Positions 11,963 through 26,392 of a stretch of 64,000 nucleotides of DNA are shown here, piece after piece. The notes under the pieces are model-generated. The model searched no databases. It saw nothing but the letters and a program-made list of their open reading frames with translations, and was not told where the DNA came from. The stretch comes from Onchocerca volvulus (Eukaryota > Nematoda > Chromadorea > Rhabditida > Onchocercidae), in NCBI GenBank assembly GCA_000499405.2, contig HG738137.1, positions 19,120,603-19,184,602 of the forward strand, given 5' to 3'. The stretch's first letter is position 1, and each line of letters starts with the position of its first letter. A program made the translations under genes and the position numbers.

Positions 11963-13000
11963 CTCTTCTTAACTGATATGCTTTTTTCTATTTCATTGCT
12001 CATGTGATTTGATAATATATTAAAAAATGGAACTTCGAAGCATATCTGTAAAGCCTTTTTCTAGGAAAGACAATTCTCCTATTCATAACTATCTATCTTC
12101 CCCCACAATTTGATAAAAGATAAATGATTCCCGGTGATTTGATGTCTTCTTTGAGAAAGACTGAGATTTTCATGCGGTTGAGTTAATATTAGGGTAACTT
12201 GTAAGACCAAGACAAAATTCACAGCTTTGCTTGGGGCGAAAATTTACGGATTAAAATTTTTCTTAAGTTTCAGAAAGTACAACGGTCTCATATTTTTTGA
12301 ATGGTCAATCATTTCCTGAAAATTTTTGGATCTGTTAGGAGAATCATCTGAGAACTACTTGCTTCAAATATTTTTTATTTTTTCATCACTTTATAAATGT
12401 AAATGCAAAAATCTAAAAACCGATATCATCTCTCTAACTTCTGAAATTCGGAACTCTATTCAGTATTGTACAGTGGGTACGGAGAAGGCATGCTTTGCAC
12501 TTATTCTTATTGCATTCCTCTAGAGTTATTCCAGATGTTGATACTGCCATTATTGATTTTTAATCTTTAGTTTTGAACACATTTGATGTTTAATGGTTAC
12601 TTGAAGCTATTTATCACTTTATTTTCAAGGGAAATCACAATATTCTCAAAATCCTCACTTATACACACTGTTGTATGTCCTAAATTATTTCACATATGCA
12701 ATAAACAGGTCCAATTCATAGTATTTTTTGAAGCATAAAGGATAATTATATCTTAATTTTCCGAGATCAGCTTTTTCTAAAATAAAACATCGAATTTTTG
12801 AATTTCTTTTCTCTGCAGCTTCCCGACAAAAAAAAAAAAAAAAGAACGACAGCATACCCGTTTAAGGTTGGCTTGCTATTTTTATTTCTTGCTTCAGAAC
12901 TTCAGGACAGCAATTCATTACATGTTATTGTTTATTGTTTAAAGCTGTTTATTCCAGATCAGTAATTCTTGGTAGAACTTTAAAATTTGTTTCTTAATTA
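11963..13000. other. Intergenic region between convergent PARL and the unrecognised minus-strand gene
   Basis: About 1 kb holding the 3' ends of both genes. No coding signal was seen; a 15-base A tract lies near 12828-12843. Confidence 0.6.
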
Positions 13001-13006
13001 TTTATT
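13001..13006 (-). terminator. Polyadenylation signal of the minus-strand 156-residue protein gene
   Basis: TTTATT on the plus strand reads AATAAA on the minus strand, about 100 bases after the TAA at 13105. Confidence 0.5.
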
Positions 13007-13104
13007 AGGTACATATTACTTTTACCTGGAGTCCATATTATATAATATGCCCATGGAAATGCTGAATATTCTAGATTTCCTTTCTGGATGCTAAGTAGCC
13101 GAAA

Positions 13105-13966
13105 TTAAGGATTCGTCCTGCCTGGATAAGAAACACGAACATGATCCATGGCTGGATTATGCCTTTTCCTCGATTCCTGTGCAACATAAGGATCGTAACT
13201 GGAATTTCCCCAATTACTTCGCCATCTTGAACCAACACTGCATCTATTATCTCCCTTCCAGGATCTTCGGTGACCACTGCTGAAACTTATTATACTTGGA
13301 AAATCTGATTTTCTTTTCTCTATGCTTTCAAAACTTTCACTGAGATATCAAAACTAATTTCCATGCGCTATTGCTTTTTATTCTGCATAACTAAAAAACT
13401 TTGCCTATTATGAATATGATGAATATGACAATTATTCATTATTCCAAACGCATCACAACAACAGAAATGTTCAGTGAAAGCATACATATAATCGAAATTT
13501 CTTTTCGGTCTTTTGTTCCATGGATACACAATGACTGGATCGGGAAAACCATTTGCAACTTCTACATACAGCTTATTAGCCTGAAAATTCTATATCAACA
13601 TAACTATCATTTTAATAATTACTTGTTATATTTATGAACAGATCAGCTTACCATCGTATATCGACTGATGAACAGTTTATCTAGTTCATTTTCCATTCTC
13701 TGATTAACAAAATCAGTTAAATCAGGAAAATCATGCTCTCCTGCAAGAGAATTGTTTAAAAAAATTCCAAGAATTGGTGAAACAAAAATATCAATCCCCA
13801 TGAACTATAAATTTGTCAGCTATGAAGAAATCAATTCTACCAAACTTCACATACTTGCATTCGTACTGCTTAATCCTTGGGAAAACGGATGTATTTGAAC
13901 ATTGCATGTGGTAGAAGCATTGTTCGAATTCAGAAAAGCTGTATCTGTTTTTCCTGCATCACTCAT
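13105..13966 (-). CDS. Unrecognised 156-residue protein, four exons
   Basis: Exons on the minus strand: 13966-13855, 13740-13652, 13580-13486 and 13279-13105, all phases consistent. The start ATG follows atttag by five bases, a possible spliced-leader acceptor. The first 37 residues are Ser/Thr/Asn-rich and probably disordered. The middle is a charged helical region (DLTDFVNQRMENELDKLF) followed by ANKLYVEVANGFPDPVIVYPW. The C-terminal 58 residues are very rich in Arg, Ser, Asn, Trp and Tyr (for example SGHRRSWKGDNR and RHNPAMDHVRVSYPGR). No catalytic motif, signal peptide or membrane segment is visible, and I do not recognise the family. The terminal exon has a cagcag tandem acceptor, so isoforms differing by one Ser are possible. 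It lies 1.4 kb downstream of MED4 on the same strand. Confidence 0.65.
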
Positions 13967-15365
13967 GTGAGCTAAATACAAATTGAATTGAGAAAAAGTC
14001 CAATCAGAATATAATTTACTTTAGCAGGTTATGTTCTGATTAAAGGGATTCCTACTAAATCAACAATCCGCTTATAAATAATAGCAGACACTGTTAAATA
14101 CAAAAACAGTTCACTTTTATTGCAATAATATGTAAAGGATTTATTAACCAAAACAAATGTGCCCAAAAAAAAATATGATTCAGAAATTTTTATCATAAGA
14201 AAACACAAAATATAATAAATAGAGGAATAATTAAAATAACAAGAGAAAAAAGATTAACAGCAAGAGATGAAGTAAGACATTATTGAACTCTTGAAAAGCC
14301 TGTAATTATCTGATGGACTTCAAAAAAGTCAGCTCATTTTAAATTACTGGAACTTTTCATTAGCAAATAATAGCTTTTTCCAATTTCACTAAGTTCCAAC
14401 TAAATTTTGACTGATCGATCACAACATTTCAAATTCGGAATATTGCAATTCATTCGTCAGGAATAATTAACAGCAATGTCCATAACTTTCAGAGGTTATT
14501 ATTAATTTCTTCGAAGAGTTGTTTATTTCCGCCCATCCAGAGAAATTAGAACTTTTTTATAACTAAGCAGAAATGATAACAAATGGATCTTTATCACAAG
14601 AACAATCGTATGAAGTTGTATAAAAATTCCTGATGATTGCTTTTCTGATTGTTAAAAAATTCTAGCTTATACCTATTCTGAAATTTTTTTTTTATGCGAA
14701 CTAGATTTGAATAAAGTTGAAATTCTTATAGTAAAACATAAAAATCTAAATTTCTTCATTGAAAGTTTTACTCTAATATGCTAAGTTGTTGTAAAATACC
14801 CATGATGTGTGCAAAGCTAAGCTAACAAATTTACTCGCTATTTTGGAAATATAACAAAATATGCTAAGTTTTAAAACTCGCTATTCACAAAAGAGGAGAG
14901 AGACACAAAATTTATGAATGAATTCAAGAAGAAAAAGAAAGTTTATGAAAGAAAAGATAGCCTGTTGGTCCATTATACAAAAATCTGAAAAAAATCTCCG
15001 TGGAGATATGATCATTAACAAAGCAAAACTATTAGATTGTAAAACTGAAAATACTGGAAAAAAATTCCTAGCATTCTCATTTGCGTTTTGTTTATACTCC
15101 TGCTTGTTATGATCTATAGGCAACAAATTCAATTTTATAATCCACAAAGAATAGCAAATAAGCTGCAGAATTAGATAGGCAAAGTATTCTTCAGTAATTG
15201 TATTTAAAAGTTTGGGATAATTTACATGAGCAATTTTCTACATATCAAAGAAATCTGGAAAAAAAAAAAAAAAAGAAAAACAGAAATTCGAGCAAAAAGA
15301 GGTTTTGCGATTTGATAATATGACAAATTTTAAATTCACTCTATATATAAATGAAATATTAAAAA
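13967..15365. other. Spacer between MED4 and the downstream minus-strand gene
   Basis: AT-rich with no supported exon. It holds the MED4 3' UTR and the upstream region of the 156-residue protein gene. The spacing is long for a nematode operon, though both genes share a strand. Confidence 0.5.
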
Positions 15366-17313
15366 TTAGGAGGGGCTACCCTCATCGCTGCTCGAACTAC
15401 TGCTTGAGTCAGAGCTCATCTGTTCAACATTTGTTACTGGTGGTGGAAGTCCTTCTCTAATAGAACCTTGATAGGATGACGAAGGACTAGATAAATGCGG
15501 ACTACTTCCCGTCATGGATGGACGTCGCTGCAACAGGCTTGCACCTGGCGCAGCATTAATCCGTGGTGATATAATGTTACCACGGCCGGCTGCATTTCTA
15601 CCTCGAGGTGAAGACGATTGTTGAACGAATGTGCTACGTGGACTCCATGACCTAAAATGGAATGACTTTTTTTCCCAAAAAAACTCAAAATCAAAAATAA
15701 TTGTGAAATCTAAGTCCATTAACTATTGGTTTTAAGCAACATTCATTCGGCCATAGTTCAATCTATGCGTGAAATAATCCAATACCTTCATAGTTGAGAA
15801 CAAAATGGATCAACATAAAGAGATACCTTTGTTGCTGTTGCATAGCTGTTGAAAAAGACGTCATCGGTGAAGCACCACGTCCGCTACCACGTAATATTCC
15901 ACTAGTACTAGCAGTAGGTTGACGAAGCAAAGATAAAGCTGGAGGAGCTGCCTGTACTATTACTCGTGGAGCTGCCAATGCTGATAAACGCAATTCTGCC
16001 TTAAATTACTTAATTTGTTATTTTAAACTACAATTTGAAGGGAGAGGAAGTCAGAATTCTGCAGAATATTATAAAACATGTAAATTAATCACCTTCATAA
16101 TGGAACAAATAGAAAAAACTACAGAAACTTTAAGAGAGGACTATCTATTGAACAAGAAGATATTCAACATACAAGCAATTTTTTATTTATTAATTTTTAA
16201 AAGACTGCGGTATTTTGTTCCCATTGTTGGAAGTAAAACAGCAAAATTTTCAAACCTCGGTAGGATATGGACGAGATGTATCGCCAAGCTGCCAACCAAG
16301 TGGCGCTGCGACAGCGTATGTTCTACTAATCTGATTGGCGAAACGAATGATCGTTTCACTATTTACCCTGTTTGCTTCTGATTGACGCATTTCCTTTACT
16401 TTTTTATCAGCCTTAAAAATAATTATTTTGCGGGAGTTATTTGCTTAAAGTGAAAAATAACAGAAGTAACTGAAAACAGTAACTTCTGATGGTTTTTTAA
16501 GTTTTTTGCTTTGAAATTTAATATTCCTTTCTTACATCACTTTCCATATTTTCAAACTTAATTCACTTCATTTAAATAAAGAAATATAAACATCAGTCAA
16601 AAAAAAAAGATGAATTTCGTGCATACCTGGAAAACCATTTTAGTTATGAGCTTTTCTGCAGCCATCAATTGCTTTTGCAAATCTCCAAGAACTTTGTCTC
16701 GTGCTTCAACTTCTGCCTCCAACCTTCGGATTTCTCGTTCTCTTTGTTGGTAAGCAGGTACTAAAAATAGAAATATAAAGATGGATAAGTTAAAGAACTT
16801 AAATAAAAATTAACCTTTGGCAAGTAGTTTGGTCAATTCAGCATGTTTCTTGCGAAATGATTCACAAAGAGATGTAAGTGATCCACAGCTTCGATCTTTG
16901 TCCAGAACAAACGCAATTATCTGTAATAAAGGAATTGAATACTTCGTTTAATAAGATCTAACGGTTTAATGAATCCCACTTTTTTCTGAAAAATCATGTA
17001 TTTTTCTCAATCTTACTCATTTATGTTGCAGTGTTTATTTGATATTAATAAGGGGAATCAATTTCAAATTGAAATTTAAAAAGTTCTTAATTCAATGACA
17101 ATACATAGAGGACAGTTCTTGGATTTTAAGAAGTTATTTAAAAAGTGAAACGGGAAAAAAGGATTGATCCGGAAAAGCGACTTTGTACATGAAGGGCAAT
17201 TGTGCAAAAAACAAAAAATTGCAGAAATAAAATATCTGAACCATTTTGATAGTTGCTTCCAGGTCTTCTGTACTTTCTTGCAAACATTCTTTCAAACTAA
17301 ATCTATCAGCCAT
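15366..17313 (-). CDS. MED4: Mediator complex subunit 4
   Basis: A component of the Mediator middle module, which links transcription factors to RNA polymerase II in the nucleus. Exons on the minus strand: 17313-17242, 16920-16815, 16760-16627, 16411-16256, 15999-15827, 15651-15366, giving 308 residues (human about 270). The N-terminal half is a coiled coil (RRLEAEVEARDKVLGDLQKQ). It is followed by the diagnostic segment IIRFANQISRTYAVAAPLGW and then GDTSRPYPTE, matching the vertebrate pattern of ISASNAVCAPLTW and GDPRRPYPT. The C-terminal 150 residues are low-complexity, Ser/Pro/Arg-rich, and end in SSDSSSSSSSDEGSPS, much like the acidic serine tail of human MED4. Exons 4 and 5 use aag acceptors. 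The start follows a ttag by 13 bases. Confidence 0.93.
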
Positions 17314-20300
17314 CGCTCTTTCTCGCCTAACATGAAACCAAGGTACCACAATCTTCAGAGCATTCTCAAATTTCGAATGAAACCATGTTGAACACTCGTG
17401 AAATCGAAAAAGGTCACGGCGCAACAACGATTGGACCAATTATTTATTCTTCAGTTCATAAGTCCATTTTCCATGGAATGAAGAAAGTGAACGTAAACAA
17501 AGATAGAACGATGTAGATCAAAGATATTAGTAGTATTGATAAGAGATAGAAGAAACCAGTAAAGAGCACTATGAAGTAATTATTCATGAAATAAAAGTTG
17601 TTAAAAAGTGAGAAATGAATTTTGAAATGTTAAAAGGAAGAGAATAATTTGTTACTTTACTTCTATTCTTTTCTAAGGTTCGATAGATTAATCTATAAAG
17701 TTGGTATATTTATAACTCTAACCAAACTTTTTTTCCAACAGAATCTCACATGAAGTGATAGCATTGAATGAAATAATAGAAAATTGTTACATGTGAAGTG
17801 ATTTTTTCCATGCTATCACATTATCATTGTGATATCCTATTGATTCTTCCACAATTTGGGAGCAAAAACAAATAAGAAATGAAATTTACTTGAGATTCGA
17901 ATTCGAAATGATAAGGACATGAAATTAATAATATGTGCATCAAGAAATGTTAAATTATTGCATCACTTTCACTGAACTTTACGTTTCACTTCTTAATTGT
18001 TAGAAGTTGAAAATGTCACATCTATTTGACTATTTGACATCATTCTCACTTCATCTGTCATCAACCTTTGGGAAGTTGGAACGATGTCTTTTGGGAAAAC
18101 ATGTCATCCAACAACAACAATTTCTCCATTCAAGTTTGTCTAGAAGAAGTATAACTTGAAGAATCATTCGGCAACAGAAGAAAATACGATGTTTCTTGAT
18201 TTGAATGTTCCTTTCAGCTATCTCAAATATTTGTCTTTTATTTTATAATAGAAAAAAACATTGTAAGCAACATTTGTTTCGCGCATTTTTTTCATAAAAG
18301 AAATTAGTTTTTGTACTTTGAAAAAAATTTTGAAATAATTTGAAAAAATAAAATTTTTCTTATTCTTAAAGGTATTGACAATGGTTCAATCATCATAGAT
18401 AAAAGTAATAATAACCGTTATTTCTTCACCGGTCGAATTATCAATATTTCACAATCTGTTCTTCCAGAATTGTAAGAAGAAATAAGTTAGATAATAAATT
18501 ATTATTATCGGATAAACTTCTTTTGAATTTGTTGGAAAGCGATTTTGAAGAGTAGCGAGAGCGCTCGATAGCTTTTAAGTTTCTAATTATTAATTTTCTT
18601 CTAGAAAAAGCACTGAAAAAATGAATCATTCAAACATTGATTTTCAGCAATAAAATGAAATTTTTTTCAAGAACATCAAAAAGATTTGTAATATTCTAAC
18701 AAGTTGCTAAAAGGACAGACAGAGAAATTAATGGAAATAACCCCAAATATTTTAACATCTCTTTTTGCAGGCTTTTTTTAAATGAATGCAGCTTGCAACT
18801 TAACCATTGCTATAACTATTAAAAAGATAGAAAAAATCGTTAAGCTAAAATTTCCTTTTTAAAAATCAACAGAAAAGCAATTCAAAGTAAATTTTTAATT
18901 ACTTCGGAAATGCTTACTGCAAAATGTAGACATTTGTGCGTCTTAAAGAATGTGAATCTCTAAATCTTTGATCTTTGGCTTAAATTACTGATTGATTCAG
19001 ATTGATTCAACCAAAGCATTGTTCTTTTCGGAAAACTTGGGTAAAGTTTTCCAAACTTTCAATTTTCAATCACAGAATAGTAAAACTCATTGATTGCTCA
19101 ATATTAATAAATTTATTCATTATTTGTTAGTGGGAAATGTCATTGAAAAGCTGAACAAATCGTCCGTTTTAGTGACAACAGAAGAGACAAAATTGAAGAG
19201 ATTTTAAGCGTCAATTTTTGCTGAGTCCATTTGATAGAATATTTATTCTGAAATATTATGTTTAGTTGTGAGAAAAGCCAGCATGCTCTTTCTATCATGA
19301 ATTCATCTTTCCTTCTCCTTGCTTATATTATCTGTTGATAAGACAAGAACGGGAATAGATTATGCTTGAGGAGAGGATTTTCATATTCACGAAACGATGA
19401 ATGTGAATAGATGAAAGATGAATTAGTCCTTTCTGGAAGATGGCATTGCCAAATTTTTGTTTTCGAAGAAATTACAAGAATTTTCATTTTAATTTTAATA
19501 TTAAGTGATTACAATATCGAAGTGCTGTGAAAGTGTCCACAGAGATATTATTAAGTACTCACAGTTTTGTGCTTTGCATTTCAAAATCGAGATGAGATAT
19601 TCAAACTTTCGAAAGATTGAGATAATGATTGAGAAGAATAAAAAGAGCTTCAAGAATCAGAGCAATGGAAATATGCATATTCAATTTGCTATCTTCCAGT
19701 GAATTCAACTTTTTTTTTTTTTTAACTAGTTTGCAGGGAAAAAAGAAGCATATTCTGCATAATATGTGAGATATTCGATCGCTTGTATGTTCCTCCCTCT
19801 GAAAATGTCGTTTTATGATTTCATGCACTGTGAATAATGTAGTAGGAAGATGTCTGTTTCTGAGAAATCACAGTTTCAAATTGATAAATTTCAATGTTAT
19901 CGCCAACAGATTAAACATTTTCATGTTTGAGGCATTGACAGCTTCGGATAGCTCGCGTGTCGGTGAAATTTATTGTCATATTTCAGCCAAGTCAGCTTCT
20001 CATCAACAAAACAAAGCTGAGAATTGATGGGATAATTTCGAAGCAATGAAGAAAAACAGAGAGAATGTTCGCAAGATTCTTTGCCCTTAAATAAGATATC
20101 TGAGCAAGAGTTATTTAAAAATAAATAGCCCTTTAAAATACTAAAAACTTTGCTGGGAAGGAACTTTTTTTTTTTTTAAAAATGAAAAGTGCAACTTACA
20201 GCAATGGTCAATCTTTGCTGTTTATTCAGTCATCTTTTGCATGTCATTTCGATCACTTCTTTGTTTTGAAAAATTTCCACGGATGAATCAGAAGACGTGA

Positions 20301-23300
20301 GTCGCTGCCACACAGCAATTGCATTGATAAATGTATTCTTTGCTCGAAGTAACTTTCCAATCTAATTAGTACAGAAGTCAGTTTTAATAAAAAATGAAAT
20401 ATTGTTTTGCTAAGTTATCATCATTTTTCCATTTCAAGTATCTTCTTTTTCTTTCTTCTTCAAATGCTCATATCGACAAGAAGGACAAAAAGATTGTGGC
20501 AAACTAATAAGACATATTGGAACAATTTTGATCTATCATGTAAAAATATTGAAATATCATGAATTTATTGATTAATCTCTTTGAAACGAAATCTAATTCA
20601 TGCATTATTATATTTTTTTAATTAATCTTAAAATACAAATTATTTTCTTTGAATGATTTTAATTCTCTTATGACGAAGTAGGATTATTTTTTTCCCGCAT
20701 TTCTGTTTCCGTTCGTTCGTTTTATTCAGTACTTTTTCCCTAATTTCATTTGAAAATTAAAATAAAAAATTCGTGAATAGTAAAACATTCCGTCCTGTCT
20801 AACTTTCTGTATTCGTTTTTTAGTCTTCAACTATCAGTCACATTATACACAAAAAATCCAACTTTAAAGTCCCAGTTTATTTTATATGTTAACTTTTTTT
20901 GCAACGATAGAATTGGAATCAATAGTCAATGGCCGGTTTTCCAATTATTCATTTGAAATAGTCCTTCAAAAAATATATTTGAAATTTCGCTTATTCCATC
21001 CACGACTGATTCCTTATCATTTCTATTCCTTGGACTTTTTTTGGATAATCTGAATTCACTTTTCAAATTGACTATACGCTCTGCTTATTCAACAGAATGT
21101 TTCACTTGGTAACGCTCATTTAGTGACGCACAATTAAATCTGAACACTATCAAGCATTAGTTTTTCAAAAAAAATCAATCTCGACCATTAAATTCCGAAG
21201 GCATGATTAGTTATTCTGAGCCAAAGTGCATATTTAATGTTGCATTAACTTTGGCCAAAGAAATGGAATTAGTGAGAAATTGAAATGGAAAAAGACGAAG
21301 AGATTTGATTCATTTCTTATTTTCATGCGAATACTATGAATAAACAAATATAATTAAAATAGGACTGCAAAATTTTCATCTTTTCTTAAAGCTTCTCTGA
21401 TACATTGAAATCGGGCAACCAATTTTGCTTGCATTTTCATCCAATTTTCATCATCATTTCCCCTCAACTTACGCTTAATTTTCATGCGAATCTGTTTTTA
21501 TAGTTGAAAGAATTGACGAAAAGTAAAGTTATTTGTACGATTAAAAGAATAAAACTTTTAAAAATTTAAAATTATATAGCATTTATGATGGCGCGTAAGT
21601 CTATGTGTATGCGATCTCATCTTTTATATCAGAAGCATAAAAACAATAGATTAGCAAAACCTTTAAAGCTCGTTGATATCAAGTGGATTCAAAAGTCTCG
21701 AGTAGAGGAGAATGCAATTCGAGTGGAAAGGCAAAATGGTAGCAAAAGCGAATTTTCTTCTTTTTGTTAAAAATACAAAAAAAAAAAAGTTAGTGATAAT
21801 TCCGACAAATGATTGATTGAAAAAAATTGGTAATGAGAAGCGTATTGTCCGTGATTGACACAACTAGTCTGCATAATAAGTTTTCTCATTTAATAGAAAA
21901 AATTGTATACTTTTCGAAAAAGCTATCATACACTTGTATTTTGCAAAACATATTGATCCAGACAGGTTAGTGATTAATGTTCGTGGAAAAACATATCGAC
22001 ACATCGAAAAATTTTTTTCTTTTTTTTGTCAAGATAAATGATAATATTTTGCAGTTCAATGTTGATTTTTGAACTTACATTTGAGTCTTCCATAAAGGAG
22101 AAAAATCGAAAACATGATGGAAACACTTTCGCCAGCATTTCACATCTAAAATCTTTGTCCAAATATCAATTTTAATTTCGTCAAACACGAATGTAAGTTT
22201 TTCTTTCCCCTATTGTCAATCAAAAGAATGATGTTATTTTTGCATGCTGCAAGAAAGAAAATAACATATTCTTGGCAATAAAAATCGAATTGAATAGATA
22301 AATGAGTATAGGAAGAAAAAAGTTCTTCAAAAACTAAATAAAAATCGAGAGTTCTTCAAAAACAATCTTTGTTTACATTTAATTGTTACAGAGTAGAAAA
22401 ATGACTGTGGCCAATGAGAAATGTTGTGATGTGCAACAAACAATGAATGTATTCTGCAGGTTATTTCATTGCTATTCAAACGCAAAGAATCACGCAATGA
22501 TCAATTTGCTTGGATATTCTTGCAACATAAACGAGGAAGCACTGTTTCGTCAACGAAGAGATTCGTATGTGAAGAAGATTCGCATATAAACGATCGCAAA
22601 AGATTTTTCATTCCATTTCATCTAGCATCGCTATTGCAAAATATTTGTTTTCAATGTTAAATAGATGAGAGTTGAAGTTAGTTCAGTGCTGCTTTCTCAT
22701 CAGGGAATAAGCCATATGATTAAATTTTTCATATTTTTTCACTTATTCACTGCACTCAACATACATTAAGTAATTCCCATAAAAGTAAATAATAATTAGT
22801 TCAGGACGATGTCGATGAAAAGTAGCCGAAAACAAAAACGCATCATGCGACCTAGCGTTATCAGACGTTACGATTATGTGATTAACTCCTGACGAAAGTT
22901 ATGAGAAAATTTTTCTTGAAAAAAATATTTTATAGTTTATTTGGAAAATTTCCTCGAGGATTTATACAATGGTTAAAATATCGATTTTTCATTAAGTACT
23001 GATCCCAACCGTAATCTCCAGAATAAGCAGTAGTCTTTCTGCTCATAAGAATCCGGTTCTAAATTTAACACATCGAACTTTTATATATTGAAAGGCATTA
23101 TTTGTAATGAATATGAAGAAGGAGAAGATCGCAAAGATCATGAAAATGATTGTGCTCATCGCAACTAAAAGCATCAAAATTTATATTTCAAAGAACTGTG
23201 AAAATCATTTCATGATTCCTACAATAAGGGAAAAAATATAAAGGACACAAATACGCTCGACTGTTGTATCATAAAAACAACTCTCATCGAAACAGATGTT

Positions 23301-24089
23301 TGTTCTCAAATTTCAAAAACACTTCTTAAAACAAAGATTGTGTAATCATCATGCATCGATATATGATTAGTTTGCTTAGATTTTCTGAAATAATTGTTTA
23401 ATACAATACAATACTATACAGGAGGAACCACTCTTCCATCAATCAATAAATCATTCTGCATCGATAGATGGTTTAAACGAATTTCATGTAAGAGTATATG
23501 TGATAGTCGCATTTGTTAACTTGCTTTATGTTATTCAGATTTTGCTTTCGCTGGAATGGATTTGGGATCTATCTTGTCGTTTAAATAGTTATAAGTTTTA
23601 GCGCATTTCTTTTGATTTTTAAATATTTAATTTTCCACAGTTTTGTTTTTTTGTTAGCGCAATAATTTTGAAGCTTTCTTATTGAAACATTTCAATTCGT
23701 ATCACTTTTTTCCATGATAGATCGATACATCAAATTTCAGACATTTGCCAAAAAATACTGCGCTTAAAAGATGTAAATTAAATTGACTGATAGTCAGATT
23801 GATCGAGTTCAACTATATTATCAGATCAAAATAGAAAAAGTTGAAGATTTAGTTTCCTAAACTTAGCTATCCTTTAATGTTGATCTATTCTTTCCCATTC
23901 AACTCATCATTTTTTTACTCATTCTTTTCATTTTGTTCAGCCAGTCCGAAACTAATAGAATATCTTTTGCAAAGATATGATCAACTCATAATGTAATAAA
24001 AAATTCTTCATTTTTGAAATTGTCTTTCTTTCAGTTTTCTGTCAATCCGAGAGATTCTCCTTTTCATTCTTTTGTCTGCAAGTATACGA

Positions 24090-24093
<4 letters not shown>

Positions 24094-24121
<28 letters not shown>
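24094..24121. repeat. (AT)14 microsatellite
   Basis: Uninterrupted alternating AT over 28 bases. Confidence 0.95.
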
Positions 24122-24124
<3 letters not shown>

Positions 24125-26105
24125 ACCTTTTAACTTGTGTAACCAGGGAGATGAAAGTGTAAGCTTGACAGTCTGAAAGATCTTTAGGAACTGATTTCTT
24201 TCGTTTCTCACCCATTAATTCAACCGTTCTTTTTAACAATTTAACATAACTTTGAAGCGGAAAAAAAGAAAGAAAAATAAAAATTGAGAAATTTATTTTA
24301 AATAGGCGAGAAAAACAGATCAGCACTTCATTTATTTCTCCAATTAGTTTTGCTGATAGCTGGGAGTGATTATAGAAATTCAGTTTTCGAGTTGCAAATT
24401 ATTTCGGAATAGCTTTTATAACCAGAGAGCAGCCCTGAAACTTTCCATTCTTCAAAATCAAATCGTTGGTATTTTAAGTGAAGGGTAATTCAAATCGAAG
24501 AAAACCGGCATCTTTGGCCTCATAAAGAAGCAAAAAATGTCATCATCAGCAAAATCAATGCACTGAACATTTTCGTGCAAACATCCGGTTGACATTATCA
24601 CATTCCGGACAACATCTTCAGGTAAGCCGCTTAAACTAAAATCGATTGTAGTTTCTTAATACTGCTAAATTTCTTTCAAACTCTATTGCTTCCACTCATT
24701 CCCTCTCATCATGCTATAAAAAGTCTTATCTTGCTAGTTTCTCAATATTCTATTACTTTCTCTTTTATTTATTTCATTCACTCATCCATTCACTTATTTT
24801 TTAAATTTTAAAAATTTGATGAAATTTAAGAAATGAAGTGGTAATTTGAATGCTTAGTATGTCAGTGTTCTTCATAAATAACATCATTTCCGATATATTG
24901 CATAATTTTGAACAAAAAAAAAAATTAGCTTTTCATCTTTCAAACTGACGGAAATATCGCAGTGGCATTTTAATCAAAAGTTTGCAAATATATTCCAAAA
25001 TTGTAATTTTTTGAAATATATTTTTCCACAATTTTTTATGATATTGTCATACAGAAAGGATGAGGCATATTATTTTAGTCCGAGTTATATTGCAAGTATA
25101 GTTAAAGACGATTTCAAATTTAAAACTTTTAGGATATGATGGAAAAGAGAGATGGTTCCGTAGTAATAAAGTTTCGTAAATTTTCAAATATAGAAAGTTT
25201 GAAAGTCACTATAAATAGTAACGTTCATCTTTCAATTGATTAAAGTGCTTCTTCTTGGAGGCATTCCAAAAATAGGATTTCTGAAATAGCAAATTTGCTG
25301 CACTTCTTTTTTCTCTTAAGAGAAAATTTAAATTGAATGCATTTATTTCCGTTACTTATTAAAGAACCGATCAAAGATGAATAATTTTTCGCTTTCTGAT
25401 GAAAAATGAAGCAAATTTTAGTGTCTGGTTGTTGAAAAGAAAAAAGGAAGAAAGAAGAATCATTTGATATGACAAACATTCCTGATGTGACAGATCGAAA
25501 ACAGAGATTCCTAATCAAAGAAATGCGCATATTACAATGTAAAAACAATCTGTAATAGAAGTGAAATATATTGATTGCTGTCATAAATTCGGGATTTAAT
25601 TTCCGACAAACGCCATAAAATATCTTTTCCAGGAAAGTTCTCCCAATAATCTTTTTCGAATTCATTCGATTAATCTGTTTCCCGTTAAGTATTCTTTCTT
25701 ATTAATCTCGGTATTTTCCTTATAATGTTCAGAATATTCGTAAACAATCTCAAATTAGTTACTTTTCGTCATTATAATTTATCTGCCGATACTTCATTTT
25801 GCTTTATCAAATAATTCAAATGAAATTTGATATGCTATTCAGAATCGAATTGTTTACATTGAATCACTTCAGATGCTGCTTGGGTTACTATTTTTTTCAA
25901 ATATTGTAAAAAAAGAAAAAAAAAAGAAAATGTTAATTTCGAATGGGAATAGAACAAAGTAAAAATAATTATGACTAATGCGTAATGAAAGCATTTATCA
26001 TGAATGACCGTATTTATCATAAATGGCCGTAGACTGATTTCTTGGCTAAATGTCAACTGAAATGTGTTGTTGTGCTTATTTTCACGTCATTTTGTTGGTT
26101 TTCAA

Positions 26106-26125
26106 CTTCACTTCACTTCACTTCA
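26106..26125. repeat. CTTCA pentanucleotide tandem repeat
   Basis: Four head-to-tail copies of acttc/cttca within a pyrimidine-rich stretch. Confidence 0.85.
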
Positions 26126-26366
26126 AGTATATTCAGTTGGAATGATGCTAGGGTGGGTATCTTAGAAATGTTCGCTTCTTTTTCTCTTTTTCAAAAAGGC
26201 AATGTCCGGAACGAAGAGAAATGATAAATGAAAGTTCGTGTTGCTCTGTGCCGGACTTTGTGCTTTGATCTGTTATTCTTTCGTCTTCCCTCTCTCATGT
26301 CTCTTCAAAATGTCTGCCGCTTTTGAACTAGAAATTGAATTGAATTAAATTGAATCAGAGCCGAGA

Positions 26367-26392
26367 GGGGTGCAGGGAGGGGGGAACAGGGG
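26367..26392 (+). other. G-quadruplex-type G-rich motif
   Basis: Four runs of three or more G separated by loops of 4, 1 and 4 bases (GGGG tgca GGG a GGGGGG aaca GGGG). It is isolated in very AT-rich DNA, and the surrounding 26.2-26.65 kb is noticeably more GC-rich than its neighbours. It may mark a promoter or a non-coding exon; this is inference. Confidence 0.75.

Noticed and set aside
13071..13277. Alternative 68-codon frame over exon 4 of the unrecognised minus-strand gene
   Set aside because: It begins at GTG, has no ATG start of its own, and is out of phase with exon 3. The Arg-rich frame joins exon 3 in phase.
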